Shown here: positions 53,962 to 61,473 of the stretch, in pieces
Layout of the letters: each line of letters begins with the position of its first letter
How positions within the stretch are numbered: position 1 is the stretch's first letter
Origin: Acidimicrobiales bacterium
GTDB taxonomy: Bacteria; Actinomycetota; Acidimicrobiia; Acidimicrobiales; MedAcidi-G1
NCBI GenBank assembly: GCA_028823445.1
Contig: JAPKBH010000009.1
Span: forward strand, 1 to 63,073
DNA: 63,073 nt
Direction: 5' to 3'
Made by a program: the position numbers and the translations under genes
The notes under the pieces: generated by a model
Database searches by the model: none
What the model saw: only the letters and a program-made list of their open reading frames with translations
What the model was told of the DNA's origin: nothing

Positions 53962-53967
53962 AACCTA
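53962..53967 (-). promoter_or_regulatory. Putative leaderless -10 (TAGGTT, minus strand) for the unknown cluster
   Basis: On the minus strand TAGGTT ends 6 nt before GTG at 53955. With the hexamer at 54018 it forms a pair of divergent promoters within 74 bp. Confidence 0.5.
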
Positions 53968-54017
53968 GTTGATAAACATTCTCTTGTTCTGCTCGGAAGC
54001 CGCACCGCTAAGCGAGG

Positions 54018-54023
54018 TACCCT
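54018..54023 (+). promoter_or_regulatory. Putative leaderless -10 (TACCCT) for the acyl-CoA dehydrogenase
   Basis: TACCCT ends 6 nt before ATG 54030. No ribosome binding site is seen. Confidence 0.5.
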
Positions 54024-54029
54024 GCTTAT

Positions 54030-55838
54030 ATGAGCGACTACCGACCTCCTCTTGCTGACATTCGACTGGCTTTGCAATCCATTAGTGATTTAGAAAGCAT
54101 TTGTAAGTTGCCGGGCTTTGACCATGTAGACCCCGAAACAATCGACGGGTTGCTTGATGAGTTTGGTCGTTTTGTGGCTGAGGTCGTTGCCCCGACCGAC
54201 CGGGTGGGCGACCTTGAGGGCTGTTCAGTAAAAGACGGAGTAGTTACCGTGCCCCAAGAGTTTCAGGTTGCTTGGGATCAGTTCGTAGCGGCTGGTTGGG
54301 GCACTCTTTCTCAAGACCCAGATTACGGGGGCGGTGGTTTTCCAAAAGTATTGCAAACCGTGGTGACAGAAATGTTGGGTTCAGCAAACCGCTCGTGGTC
54401 TATGGGTCCGATGCTGACCGTGGGGGCGGTCGAAGCGTTGCATGCTTTTGCCACAGAAGAACAAAAAGAAATATTCCTTCCAAAAATGATTACCGCAGAG
54501 TGGTCGGGCACCATGAACTTGACCGAACCGCAGGCCGGCTCTGACGTGGGGGCTTTAACAACCAAAGCAGAACCCAGCGAAGACGGCACCTGGCGTATTT
54601 TCGGCACCAAAATCTTTATCACCTTTGGCGAACACGAACTTGCTGAAAACATTATTCAAACCGTGCTAGCCCGCACCCCAAATAGCCCCCCGGGAACCAA
54701 AGGCATCTCGCTATTTATTGTGCCAAAATATTTGGTGAACGAAGATGGCAGTTTGGGAGAACGCAACGATTATCAGTGTCTTTCACTGGAACACAAACTT
54801 GGTTTACACGCCAGCCCAACTTGTGTGATGTCTTATGGGGAATCAGGCCAAGGCGCAGTGGGTTACCTCTTAGGTGAAGAACATCAAGGAATGCGTTACA
54901 TGTTCAAAATGATGAACAACGCTCGCCTCGGGGTAGGAGTGGAAGGCTTAGCGGTCACTGAGCGAGCTTTGCAACTGGCCTCCGACTACGCACAAGAACG
55001 AGTGCAAGGGCGAGCAGTAGGTAGCCCAGCCGGCCAGTCTTCGCCAATTATTGACCATGCCGATGTGCGGCGCATGCTGCTCACCATGAGGGCGTACACC
55101 GATGCCATGCGCAGCGTGCTATATCTCAACGCTTCTTGCTTAGATGTTGCAAATCGCCATGATGACCCGGCAGCAGCGCAAAAAGCTTCCGATAGGGCAG
55201 AGCTCCTTACCCCGATCTCCAAAGCTTGGTGCACCGATGTGGGTTGTGAGATGACCTCGTTGGGTATCCAAGTTCATGGTGGCTACGGGTATATCGAAGA
55301 AACTGGTGCCGCACAGCATTTCCGTGATGCACGCATTTCTCCGATTTATGAAGGCACCAATGGTATTCAAGCCTTGGACCTCATCGGACGTAAACTCCCC
55401 ATGAATGGGGGGCAGGTAATGAACGATCTGCTGACCGATATTGAAGCAACTATTAAACAGGCCGACCAGGCAGGCCCAGATTTTGCTGCCATGGTTGTTG
55501 GCTTAACCGATGCTTTGGCTGCCACACGAGAAGCTAATCAGTGGATCGCCGACCAAGGTACGGATCGTCCGAACGAGGTTATTGCTGGGGCCACCCCTTA
55601 TTTGCGCATGTTTGGTCAACTGGTCGGTGGTTGGCTGGTGGTGCGTCAAGCGCTTTTTGCCCAAGAAAAACTGGCCGACGGGGCCGGCGGTTCAGAGGCT
55701 GACCATTTGGCCAGCAAAATTGTTTTGGCCCGTTTTTATGCGCAACAATTGTTGCCGGTGGTGCGGGCGCAACTTTCGTCGGTGACTGCAGGTGCAGACG
55801 ACCTTTACGCCGTGCCGGCAGATGGGTTTGCTAACTAA
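54030..55838 (+). CDS. Acyl-CoA dehydrogenase, long form (DmdC/FadE-like)
   Basis: FAD enzyme forming an enoyl-CoA. 602 residues, about 200 more than classic forms. FAD/substrate motif NLTEPQAGSDVGAL; the catalytic Glu region GGYGYIEETGAAQHFRDARISPIYEGTNGIQ; a helical C-terminal extension. The N-terminus (YRPPLADIRLAL, then VVAPTDRVGDLEG) matches the group that includes 3-methylthiopropanoyl-CoA dehydrogenase DmdC. No dmdA or dmdB is nearby, so substrate is open. It overlaps lgt by one base. Confidence 0.88.
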   Translation: MSDYRPPLADIRLALQSISDLESICKLPGFDHVDPETIDGLLDEFGRFVAEVVAPTDRVGDLEGCSVKDGVVTVPQEFQVAWDQFVAAGWGTLSQDPDYGGGGFPKVLQTVVTEMLGSANRSWSMGPMLTVGAVEALHAFATEEQKEIFLPKMITAEWSGTMNLTEPQAGSDVGALTTKAEPSEDGTWRIFGTKIFITFGEHELAENIIQTVLARTPNSPPGTKGISLFIVPKYLVNEDGSLGERNDYQCLSLEHKLGLHASPTCVMSYGESGQGAVGYLLGEEHQGMRYMFKMMNNARLGVGVEGLAVTERALQLASDYAQERVQGRAVGSPAGQSSPIIDHADVRRMLLTMRAYTDAMRSVLYLNASCLDVANRHDDPAAAQKASDRAELLTPISKAWCTDVGCEMTSLGIQVHGGYGYIEETGAAQHFRDARISPIYEGTNGIQALDLIGRKLPMNGGQVMNDLLTDIEATIKQADQAGPDFAAMVVGLTDALAATREANQWIADQGTDRPNEVIAGATPYLRMFGQLVGGWLVVRQALFAQEKLADGAGGSEADHLASKIVLARFYAQQLLPVVRAQLSSVTAGADDLYAVPADGFAN

Positions 55839-56638
55839 TGAATATCTTTGCTTTTTTGCCGAGCCCCAGCCGTGGGTCAATCGATCTTGGCTTTTTAGAT
55901 TTGCGGGCCTACGGGATGATGATTGCCCTTGGGGTGGTGGCTGCGGTGTGGGTGGCACAAAAACGCTGGGTGGCCAAAGGCGGCCACGAGGATGACATTA
56001 CGGCTATCGCATCGTGGGCGGTGCCAGCAGGGTTAATTGGCGCCCGGGTTTATCACGTGGCTACCGATTGGAAGCGTTATCAAGGCAGTTGGGGCGATGC
56101 AGTAAAAATCTGGGAAGGCGGGTTAGGTATTCCGGGCGGGTTAGCGGCCGGAATAATTGTCGGAGTGTTGGTGGCTCGTAAACGCGGTATTTCCCCGTCG
56201 GGAATTCTGGATGCCGTCATTCCGAGTTTGCCTATAGCCCAAGCCATTGGCCGTTTAGGAAACTGGTTTAATCAAGAACTTTTTGGTGGCCCCACCGATT
56301 TGCCGTGGGGTTTAAAAATTGATGAAGCCCACCGCCCAACGGAATTCATGGATGTCGCTACTTTTCATCCCACGTTTCTTTATGAAGGGCTCTGGAACTT
56401 AGCTTTGGCTTGGTTTTTGATGCGGGTCGATGCTCGCCGGGTGCTCAAACCCGGGCACCTCTTAGGGCTCTGGATTTTCGGTTACGGCCTCGGCCGCCTG
56501 TGGGTGGAGGCCTTGCGCATTGATCATGCTTCGCTTATTGCTGGGGTGCGGGTCAACATATGGTTGAGCATGATTGCTTTAGCGGCTGGGGCTTTGATTA
56601 CTCTAAAGGGCCGTCAAAAGTTGGGTTCGGATAAGTGA
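55838..56638 (+). CDS. lgt: Phosphatidylglycerol-prolipoprotein diacylglyceryl transferase
   Basis: Membrane enzyme that lipidates the Cys of prolipoproteins with phosphatidylglycerol, the product line of CdsA and PgsA. 266 residues and about seven helices. The signature GRLGNWFNQELFG lies near residue 135. GGLGIPGGLAAG (~85) and RVYHVATDW (~65) are also conserved. ATG overlaps the upstream stop. Confidence 0.94.
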   Translation: MNIFAFLPSPSRGSIDLGFLDLRAYGMMIALGVVAAVWVAQKRWVAKGGHEDDITAIASWAVPAGLIGARVYHVATDWKRYQGSWGDAVKIWEGGLGIPGGLAAGIIVGVLVARKRGISPSGILDAVIPSLPIAQAIGRLGNWFNQELFGGPTDLPWGLKIDEAHRPTEFMDVATFHPTFLYEGLWNLALAWFLMRVDARRVLKPGHLLGLWIFGYGLGRLWVEALRIDHASLIAGVRVNIWLSMIALAAGALITLKGRQKLGSDK

Positions 56639-56639
56639 C

Positions 56640-57182
56640 ATGAACGAAAATGCCTCGCTGCATCGGCGCATAGACCGTACGTTTGCTTTTATCGACCTGT
56701 CTGGGTTCACGCATTTCACCGACACGGAAGGTGATGCGGCAGCTATGGAGATTCTTATCGGTTTTCGTGAAAGCGTGCGTCGCGTGGCTTCTGTGCGGGG
56801 GGTTCGCATCGCTAAATGGCTGGGCGATGGCGCAATGTTGGTGGGGGTAGAACCCGAACAAACGGTAGAGGCAGTGATCACTATGGAGATGCTTATTGAC
56901 TTCTCTCAGTCGCCACTACCCATGCGCGCTGGCATTGCTCGAGGCCAAGTGTTGTTGATCGATGGGGATGATCACGTGGGGGCCCCAGTCATCATGGCCT
57001 CAAGGCTTTGCAACCTTGCCGAACCTCACCAAGTGTTGGCTCCCGCTGATTTAGTGATGAGCCTGATGGTTAATACCGCAGCCCGAAAAATCGGACTGAG
57101 AAAAATCGATGGATTCAGCGAGCCGATTGAAGTGGTGCAACTTTCTTCGCTCCAAAGCCCCAAAAAAACTGACGAACAGTGA
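56640..57182 (+). CDS. Class III nucleotidyl cyclase domain protein
   Basis: Single cyclase domain of 180 residues, no membrane or sensor domain. Metal Asp19 in FIDLSGFT and Asp63 in KWLGDGAML, with Lys59 in the substrate position. In the transition-state motif (usually V-N-x-x-x-R) Asn is replaced by Ile118 while Arg122 is kept. It may cyclise ATP weakly or have lost activity. Starts 1 bp after lgt and overlaps the next gene by 4 bp. Confidence 0.82.
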   Translation: MNENASLHRRIDRTFAFIDLSGFTHFTDTEGDAAAMEILIGFRESVRRVASVRGVRIAKWLGDGAMLVGVEPEQTVEAVITMEMLIDFSQSPLPMRAGIARGQVLLIDGDDHVGAPVIMASRLCNLAEPHQVLAPADLVMSLMVNTAARKIGLRKIDGFSEPIEVVQLSSLQSPKKTDEQ

Positions 57183-57451
57183 CCCTGTTTGAAAAAGAAG
57201 TGGCTCGGGTGCTGGAAGGCTTGCAACCGGGCGAGGTGGTGGCTTACGGCGAGGTAGCGGCAGAAGCAGGTTTTCCGGGGGCGCATCGGGCCGTCGGGCG
57301 TTTTTTAAAAACCAACCCAGGTTTTGCTTGGTGGCGGGTTGTCACCGCTTCGGGCCGTTTGGTGCCGGGTTTAGAAAACGAACAAACCCGCCTTTTGCGT
57401 GCCGAAGGAGTAACCATCACCAACGGCCGCGTCGCCCCCGCTAGTTCGTGA
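57179..57451 (+). CDS. Alkyltransferase-like protein (ATL, MGMT-related)
   Basis: 90 residues, equal to the DNA-binding domain of O6-alkylguanine transferases. VVAYGEVAAEAGFPGAHRAVGRFLKTN is the helix-turn-helix part. In the active-site segment, normally PCHRV, it reads WWRVV, so the alkyl-accepting Cys is absent. ATL proteins bind alkylated guanine and flag it for nucleotide excision repair. GTG start overlaps the cyclase stop. Confidence 0.88.
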   Translation: MTLFEKEVARVLEGLQPGEVVAYGEVAAEAGFPGAHRAVGRFLKTNPGFAWWRVVTASGRLVPGLENEQTRLLRAEGVTITNGRVAPASS

Positions 57452-57452
57452 G

Positions 57453-57469
57453 GTGGGGTCAGACCCCAC
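57453..57469. repeat. Perfect palindrome GTGGGGTCAGACCCCAC
   Basis: 17-bp palindrome with A as centre, 1 bp after the ATL stop. As RNA it gives a 6-bp stem with a 5-nt loop. No T tract follows. Only this one copy was found in the window. It may serve as a terminator. Confidence 0.6.
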
Positions 57470-57561
57470 GTCACGGGTTAAGAAGCCGGGTCAAGGTGGC
57501 CTTGAGGTAGAGTAAAGAGCCTTTTGAGAAGTGTCGACTGCTGGATTGTTCGACCTCAGAA

Positions 57562-57618
57562 GGTTCGTCACCCATGAAGAGTGGTGGCGGTACCTGTCAG
57601 AGTGGCGGGTGACGAACC
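57562..57618 (+). promoter_or_regulatory. Long stem-loop in the DEAD-box helicase leader
   Basis: GGTTCGTCACCC (57562-57573) and GGGTGACGAACC (57607-57618) are a perfect 12-bp inverted repeat with a 33-nt loop, ending 31 nt before the helicase ATG. A TAGAGT at 57508-57513 is a candidate -10. Cold-induced helicases often have structured leaders; function here is inferred. Confidence 0.65.
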
Positions 57619-57649
57619 CGGTGACTTGGTCATCGAGAAATTAGGAAAC

Positions 57650-58819
57650 ATGTCCACCAATGAGTTCACGGCCCTCGGGGTAGATCCCGACATCGCCGAA
57701 GCCCTTGCCGAGCGAGGAATAACCTCGCCGTTCGATATTCAAACCATGACCATCCCCGACAGTTTGTCGCGGCGAGACGTTTGCGGAAAAGCTAAAACTG
57801 GTTCCGGAAAAACCTTGGCTTTTGGTATCCCTTGCGTTCAGCTCATGTCTAAAGCCCAACCCGGGCGGCCCACCGCACTTGCTTTGGTCCCTACCCGCGA
57901 GTTAGCGGTTCAGGTTTGTGCCGAACTAGAACCTTTGGCTGCTGTTCGTGGCTTGCGGGTGCAAGCTATCTACGGCGGCGCTCCTATTGAGAAACAAATC
58001 GCTGCCTTAAATAAAGGGGTGGAGTTCATTGTGGCTACCCCGGGCCGTTTGATCGACCTGATTGAACGAAAAGAAGTTTCGGTGGCCGCTTTAGAACTGG
58101 TCATTGTTGACGAAGCAGACCGGATGGCCGACATGGGCTTTATGCCCCAGGTTGAATGGGTTTTGCGAGGGGTAGAAGGAGAACACCAGACCATGTTGTT
58201 CTCGGCCACCCTCGACGGCATGGTGGGCAGCCTCATTAGCCGCTATCAAACCGACCCAGCTATGCACGAGGTGGCCTACGAAGAGGTATCAGTTAAAGAA
58301 ATGCAGCACCGTTTTTTAATCGTGCACGAAATGGATCGAATAAAAGTAGCGGCCACCATCATCAACGCTTCGAACCGCACCATTGTGTTTTCACGAACCA
58401 AATGGGGGGCCGACAAACTGGCGGCCAAACTAAACGATGCGGGGGTTTCTGCCGCTCCCATTCATGGAGATCTACGCCAATCTCAGCGAGAAAAATCTTT
58501 GAAAGATTTTGCTAGCGACAAAGCGCAAGCTCTGGTGGCTACCGATGTTGCGGCTCGCGGCATCCACATTGACGACGTTGATGTGGTGATTCACTACGAC
58601 CCACCTTCTGATGCAAAAACTTATGTGCATCGTTCGGGTCGGACTGCTCGAGCCGGCGAATCTGGTGTGGTGGTCAGTTTGGTCCTCTGGAACGAAGAGA
58701 TGGAAGTTCGGAAACTGATGCGTCGCTTAGGCATGAAACACCCCTTTGTGGAAATATTTTCCAACGATGAACGGCTAAAAGACCTTGCTGCTTGGGATCC
58801 CGCCGAGGATGCCGCTTAA
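57650..58819 (+). CDS. DEAD-box ATP-dependent RNA helicase
   Basis: Unwinds RNA, probably in ribosome assembly or mRNA decay with RNase J and PNPase. 389 residues, only the two RecA-like domains: Q motif, KTGSGKT (I), PTRELAVQV (Ia), ATPGRL, DEADRMADMGF (II), SATLDG (III), RGIHIDDVDVVIHYDPP (V) and HRSGRTARAG (VI). It lacks the long basic tail of DeaD or RhlE. ATG 57650 has AGGAAAC upstream; an in-frame GTG at 57581 lies in the stem-loop region. Confidence 0.93.
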   Translation: MSTNEFTALGVDPDIAEALAERGITSPFDIQTMTIPDSLSRRDVCGKAKTGSGKTLAFGIPCVQLMSKAQPGRPTALALVPTRELAVQVCAELEPLAAVRGLRVQAIYGGAPIEKQIAALNKGVEFIVATPGRLIDLIERKEVSVAALELVIVDEADRMADMGFMPQVEWVLRGVEGEHQTMLFSATLDGMVGSLISRYQTDPAMHEVAYEEVSVKEMQHRFLIVHEMDRIKVAATIINASNRTIVFSRTKWGADKLAAKLNDAGVSAAPIHGDLRQSQREKSLKDFASDKAQALVATDVAARGIHIDDVDVVIHYDPPSDAKTYVHRSGRTARAGESGVVVSLVLWNEEMEVRKLMRRLGMKHPFVEIFSNDERLKDLAAWDPAEDAA

Positions 58820-58829
58820 CCCCAGGCCT

Positions 58830-58854
58830 TTGGGCAGAGTAATTGTTTGCCCAA
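58830..58854 (+). terminator. Hairpin after the helicase gene
   Basis: TTGGGCA (58830-58836) and TGCCCAA (58848-58854) form a 7-bp stem with an 11-nt loop, 11 bp after the stop. No T tract. Confidence 0.4.
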
Positions 58855-58871
58855 CTGGGCGCTAAATGGCC

Positions 58872-58877
58872 TACACT
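58872..58877 (+). promoter_or_regulatory. Probable -10 (TACACT) of the metX-metY operon
   Basis: TACACT lies 8 nt before the riboswitch P1 stem, so transcription would begin nearly at the aptamer. Confidence 0.4.
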
Positions 58878-58885
58878 TTGGCCAA

Positions 58886-58995
58886 GACATTATGAGAGGT
58901 CCAGTTTCGGCTGGATCCGGCAACCTGGGACGGACACCCAAGGTGCCCGCTTGCCTTCTAGGCAAGGATGTGGCTCGTAAGAGCAACAAAGTGTC
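58886..58995 (+). promoter_or_regulatory. SAM riboswitch (SAM-I/IV-like)
   Basis: P1 is GACATT (58886-58891) with AGTGTC (58990-58995). Then come TATGAGAGG, P2 GGTCCAG/CTGGATCC, the diagnostic CCGGCAACC, a P3 GGG..CACC/GGTGCCC, a P4 CTTGCC/GGCAAG and a small GCTC/GAGC hairpin. It precedes methionine synthesis genes, as expected. The extra 3' hairpin fits SAM-I/IV or SAM-IV rather than classic SAM-I. No T tract follows, so translational control is likely. Confidence 0.85.
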
Positions 58996-59054
58996 CGGGG
59001 TCAGCAAATGCAGGCTCCCGGTCGCCGGGTTCTGGTGGTTCGTCTCACCAAAAC

Positions 59055-60284
59055 ATGACTGACCCCACCCACGGCATTTCTTCCGAGCCTGACTCGACTA
59101 AACCAGCCAGCAGTCGGCGTCTGCGTAGCGTCGACTTGCCGGTTACTGGTGCTTGGCAAAAGGGTGACCCGGTGGGCGACCGCCAGTTTGTGGTAATTAA
59201 CGAAGGGCGCCCGTTTGCTTTAGAAGGCGGCGGAACCCTCGACGAAGTCACCATGGCCTACGAAACCTGGGGCACTTTGTCGCCGCAAGCCGACAATGCG
59301 GTATTGGTGTGCCACGCTCTGACTGGCGATGCTCATGTCTTTGGTGAAGCCGGTAAAGGACACAAAACCCCTGGCTGGTGGAACGGCGTGGTCGGCCCAG
59401 GGCAAGCTTTGGACCCCGCTAAGCATTTCATTGTTTGTATCAACGTGTTGGGGGGTTGTCAGGGGTCAACCGGCCCCGCTTCGCCTAACCCAATAACCGA
59501 GTTGCCTTATGGCTCGGCTTTTCCGGTGGTCACAACCCGAGACATGGTCCGGGCTCAAGTTGGGGTAGCCGACCATTTGGGTATTGACCAATGGAAGTTA
59601 GTTATCGGCGGCTCAATGGGCGGAATGCAAGTTTTGGAATGGGGGATCATGTACCCCGACCGGGTGGGGGCGCTGGCTCCGCTAGCTACTGCTTTGGCGG
59701 CCAGTCCTTGGCAAATCGGTTGGAGCGCCGCCGGCCGCAACGCTTTGGTTTTGGACCCTCAGTTTCTTGGCGGCGACTATTACCAACAGGAACTTGGTCA
59801 AGGCCCGCATAACGGGCTGGCGGTAGCTCGTTCTATCGCTCAGATTCATTACCGTAGTGCGGGGTCTTTTTCTGAACGTTTTGGCCGAGAGGTAGCGAAC
59901 CCTCGCAGCATCTACGGCTTGTGGGACCAGTTTCAGGTGGAGTCTTATTTGGATTACCACGGCGAAAAACTGGTACGCCGTTTTGATGCCAACAGTTACT
60001 TGGTGCTTAACCGGGCCATGGATCTTCATGATGTGGCTCGCCAACGAGGAAGCGTGCACGAAGCCGTCTCAAGGGTGGCTCGGGTACCGGTAATGACCCT
60101 CAGCATTAGCTCTGACTTTTTGTATCCGGTAGAACAGCAAAAAGAAATTTACGAAGCAGTGCAAGCAATCGGCGGCCGATGCACGCAGTATGTGGTCGAA
60201 AACAATGATGGACATGACGGTTTTTTAACCGCTACCCATGAAGTGTCAACGCATATAAAGCATTTTTTGGAAGAGGTTTCCTAA
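59055..60284 (+). CDS. metX: Homoserine O-acetyltransferase (MetX family)
   Basis: Activates homoserine for methionine synthesis. Alpha/beta hydrolase of 409 residues from ATG 59055. Nucleophile Ser187 in GGSMGGMQ; Asp in SDFLYPVEQQ; His in NDGHDGFL. NVLGGCQGSTGP is typical. The acyl group (acetyl or succinyl) cannot be told for certain. In-frame codons upstream fall in the riboswitch. No clear ribosome binding site, but TGGTG/CACCA could pair just before the ATG. Confidence 0.93.
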   Translation: MTDPTHGISSEPDSTKPASSRRLRSVDLPVTGAWQKGDPVGDRQFVVINEGRPFALEGGGTLDEVTMAYETWGTLSPQADNAVLVCHALTGDAHVFGEAGKGHKTPGWWNGVVGPGQALDPAKHFIVCINVLGGCQGSTGPASPNPITELPYGSAFPVVTTRDMVRAQVGVADHLGIDQWKLVIGGSMGGMQVLEWGIMYPDRVGALAPLATALAASPWQIGWSAAGRNALVLDPQFLGGDYYQQELGQGPHNGLAVARSIAQIHYRSAGSFSERFGREVANPRSIYGLWDQFQVESYLDYHGEKLVRRFDANSYLVLNRAMDLHDVARQRGSVHEAVSRVARVPVMTLSISSDFLYPVEQQKEIYEAVQAIGGRCTQYVVENNDGHDGFLTATHEVSTHIKHFLEEVS

Positions 60285-61468
60285 TGGCAGAAAACAATGA
60301 ACAACCACTTGATTTGCGGACCCGTGCGGTTATGGCGGGTCGGGCAGAGGGCGAAAACTCATTGGCTCCGGTGCTCTACCCGTCGTCGGTCTTTACCTAT
60401 GACTCCGTAGAAGAAGGACAAAAACTTGCTACCTCGTTGGCTCCGGAACGCTTTTACACGCGTTACGGGAACCCCACCATTAATGCGTTTGAAGAAGCGG
60501 TGGCCGACCTCGAAGGGGCCGAAGCGGCTCGAGCGTTTTCGTCGGGCATGGGGGCCATGAGCACGGTGGTGCTGGGGCTGTGTTCTTCGGGCGACCATAT
60601 TGTGGCTCAGCGCCAAATCTATGCCGGGACACAGCTGTTGTTGCAATCGGTGTGCCCCCGTATGGGCATTGACGTGACGTTTGTGGACGGCACCGCAGAA
60701 GGTGCTTTTGCCGATGCGGTTATCCCCGGTAAAACGATGCTGGTTATTGCCGAAACGCCGGCTAACCCACGCCTAGATTTGGTGGACCTTGAAGCGCTGG
60801 GGGCGCTGAGTGGCCCTATGACCGTGGTGGATTCTACTTTTGCTACCCCGTTGGGTCAAAACCCGTTGGCTTTTGGGGTGGATTTAGTTTTGCATTCGGC
60901 CACCAAAGGCATAGCGGGCCACAACGACGCCACCATCGGGGTGGTGGCTGGTAGCCAAGAGTTGTTGGCTTGGTTGTGGAGTTTTGCCGTGTTGCACGGG
61001 GGTAATGCTTCGCCGTTTGATGCTTTGAATGCTCTTCGTGGTCTGCGTACCTTGGGGGTACGTCTTGACCAGCAAGCAGCCACGGCGCAGCATCTGGCGC
61101 AGTTTTTAGAAAGCAACCCGGGGGCTTGCGAGGTGCGGTACCCCGGTTTAGATTCTCACCCGCAACGAGCGTTGGCGCAGCGTCAGATGAACTCAAATGG
61201 CTCGTTGTTGACTTTTGATTTGGTGGGCGGCGCAGAGGCTGGCCAAAAGTTTGTAGAGGCTACGAAAATAGCTTGGCAAGCCACTTCGTTGGGAGGCCCA
61301 GAGACGTTGGTGACCCACCCGGCGAGCACTACCCATGTCAGCTTGACCCCTGAGGAACTTGCGCTTTCGGGTATTGGCTCGGGCACGGTGAGGGTGTCGT
61401 GTGGCCTTGAGCAGGTTGATGACTTGCAAGCTGATTTTGCGCAAGCGTTAGCGGCGGCTGAGGCGTAG
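60284..61468 (+). CDS. Cys/Met-metabolism PLP enzyme (O-acylhomoserine sulfhydrylase or cystathionine gamma-synthase)
   Basis: 394 residues. PLP Lys208 in LHSATKGIAGHND; YTRYGNPT near residue 65 and FSSGMGAMS bind the cofactor; the C-terminal RVSCGLE binds the substrate carboxylate. With MetX upstream and a one-base overlap, it uses acylhomoserine. Whether the sulfur donor is sulfide (MetY) or cysteine (MetB) is not clear; the length is nearer MetB/MetZ. Confidence 0.9.
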   Translation: MAENNEQPLDLRTRAVMAGRAEGENSLAPVLYPSSVFTYDSVEEGQKLATSLAPERFYTRYGNPTINAFEEAVADLEGAEAARAFSSGMGAMSTVVLGLCSSGDHIVAQRQIYAGTQLLLQSVCPRMGIDVTFVDGTAEGAFADAVIPGKTMLVIAETPANPRLDLVDLEALGALSGPMTVVDSTFATPLGQNPLAFGVDLVLHSATKGIAGHNDATIGVVAGSQELLAWLWSFAVLHGGNASPFDALNALRGLRTLGVRLDQQAATAQHLAQFLESNPGACEVRYPGLDSHPQRALAQRQMNSNGSLLTFDLVGGAEAGQKFVEATKIAWQATSLGGPETLVTHPASTTHVSLTPEELALSGIGSGTVRVSCGLEQVDDLQADFAQALAAAEA

Positions 61469-61473
61469 GCCCC

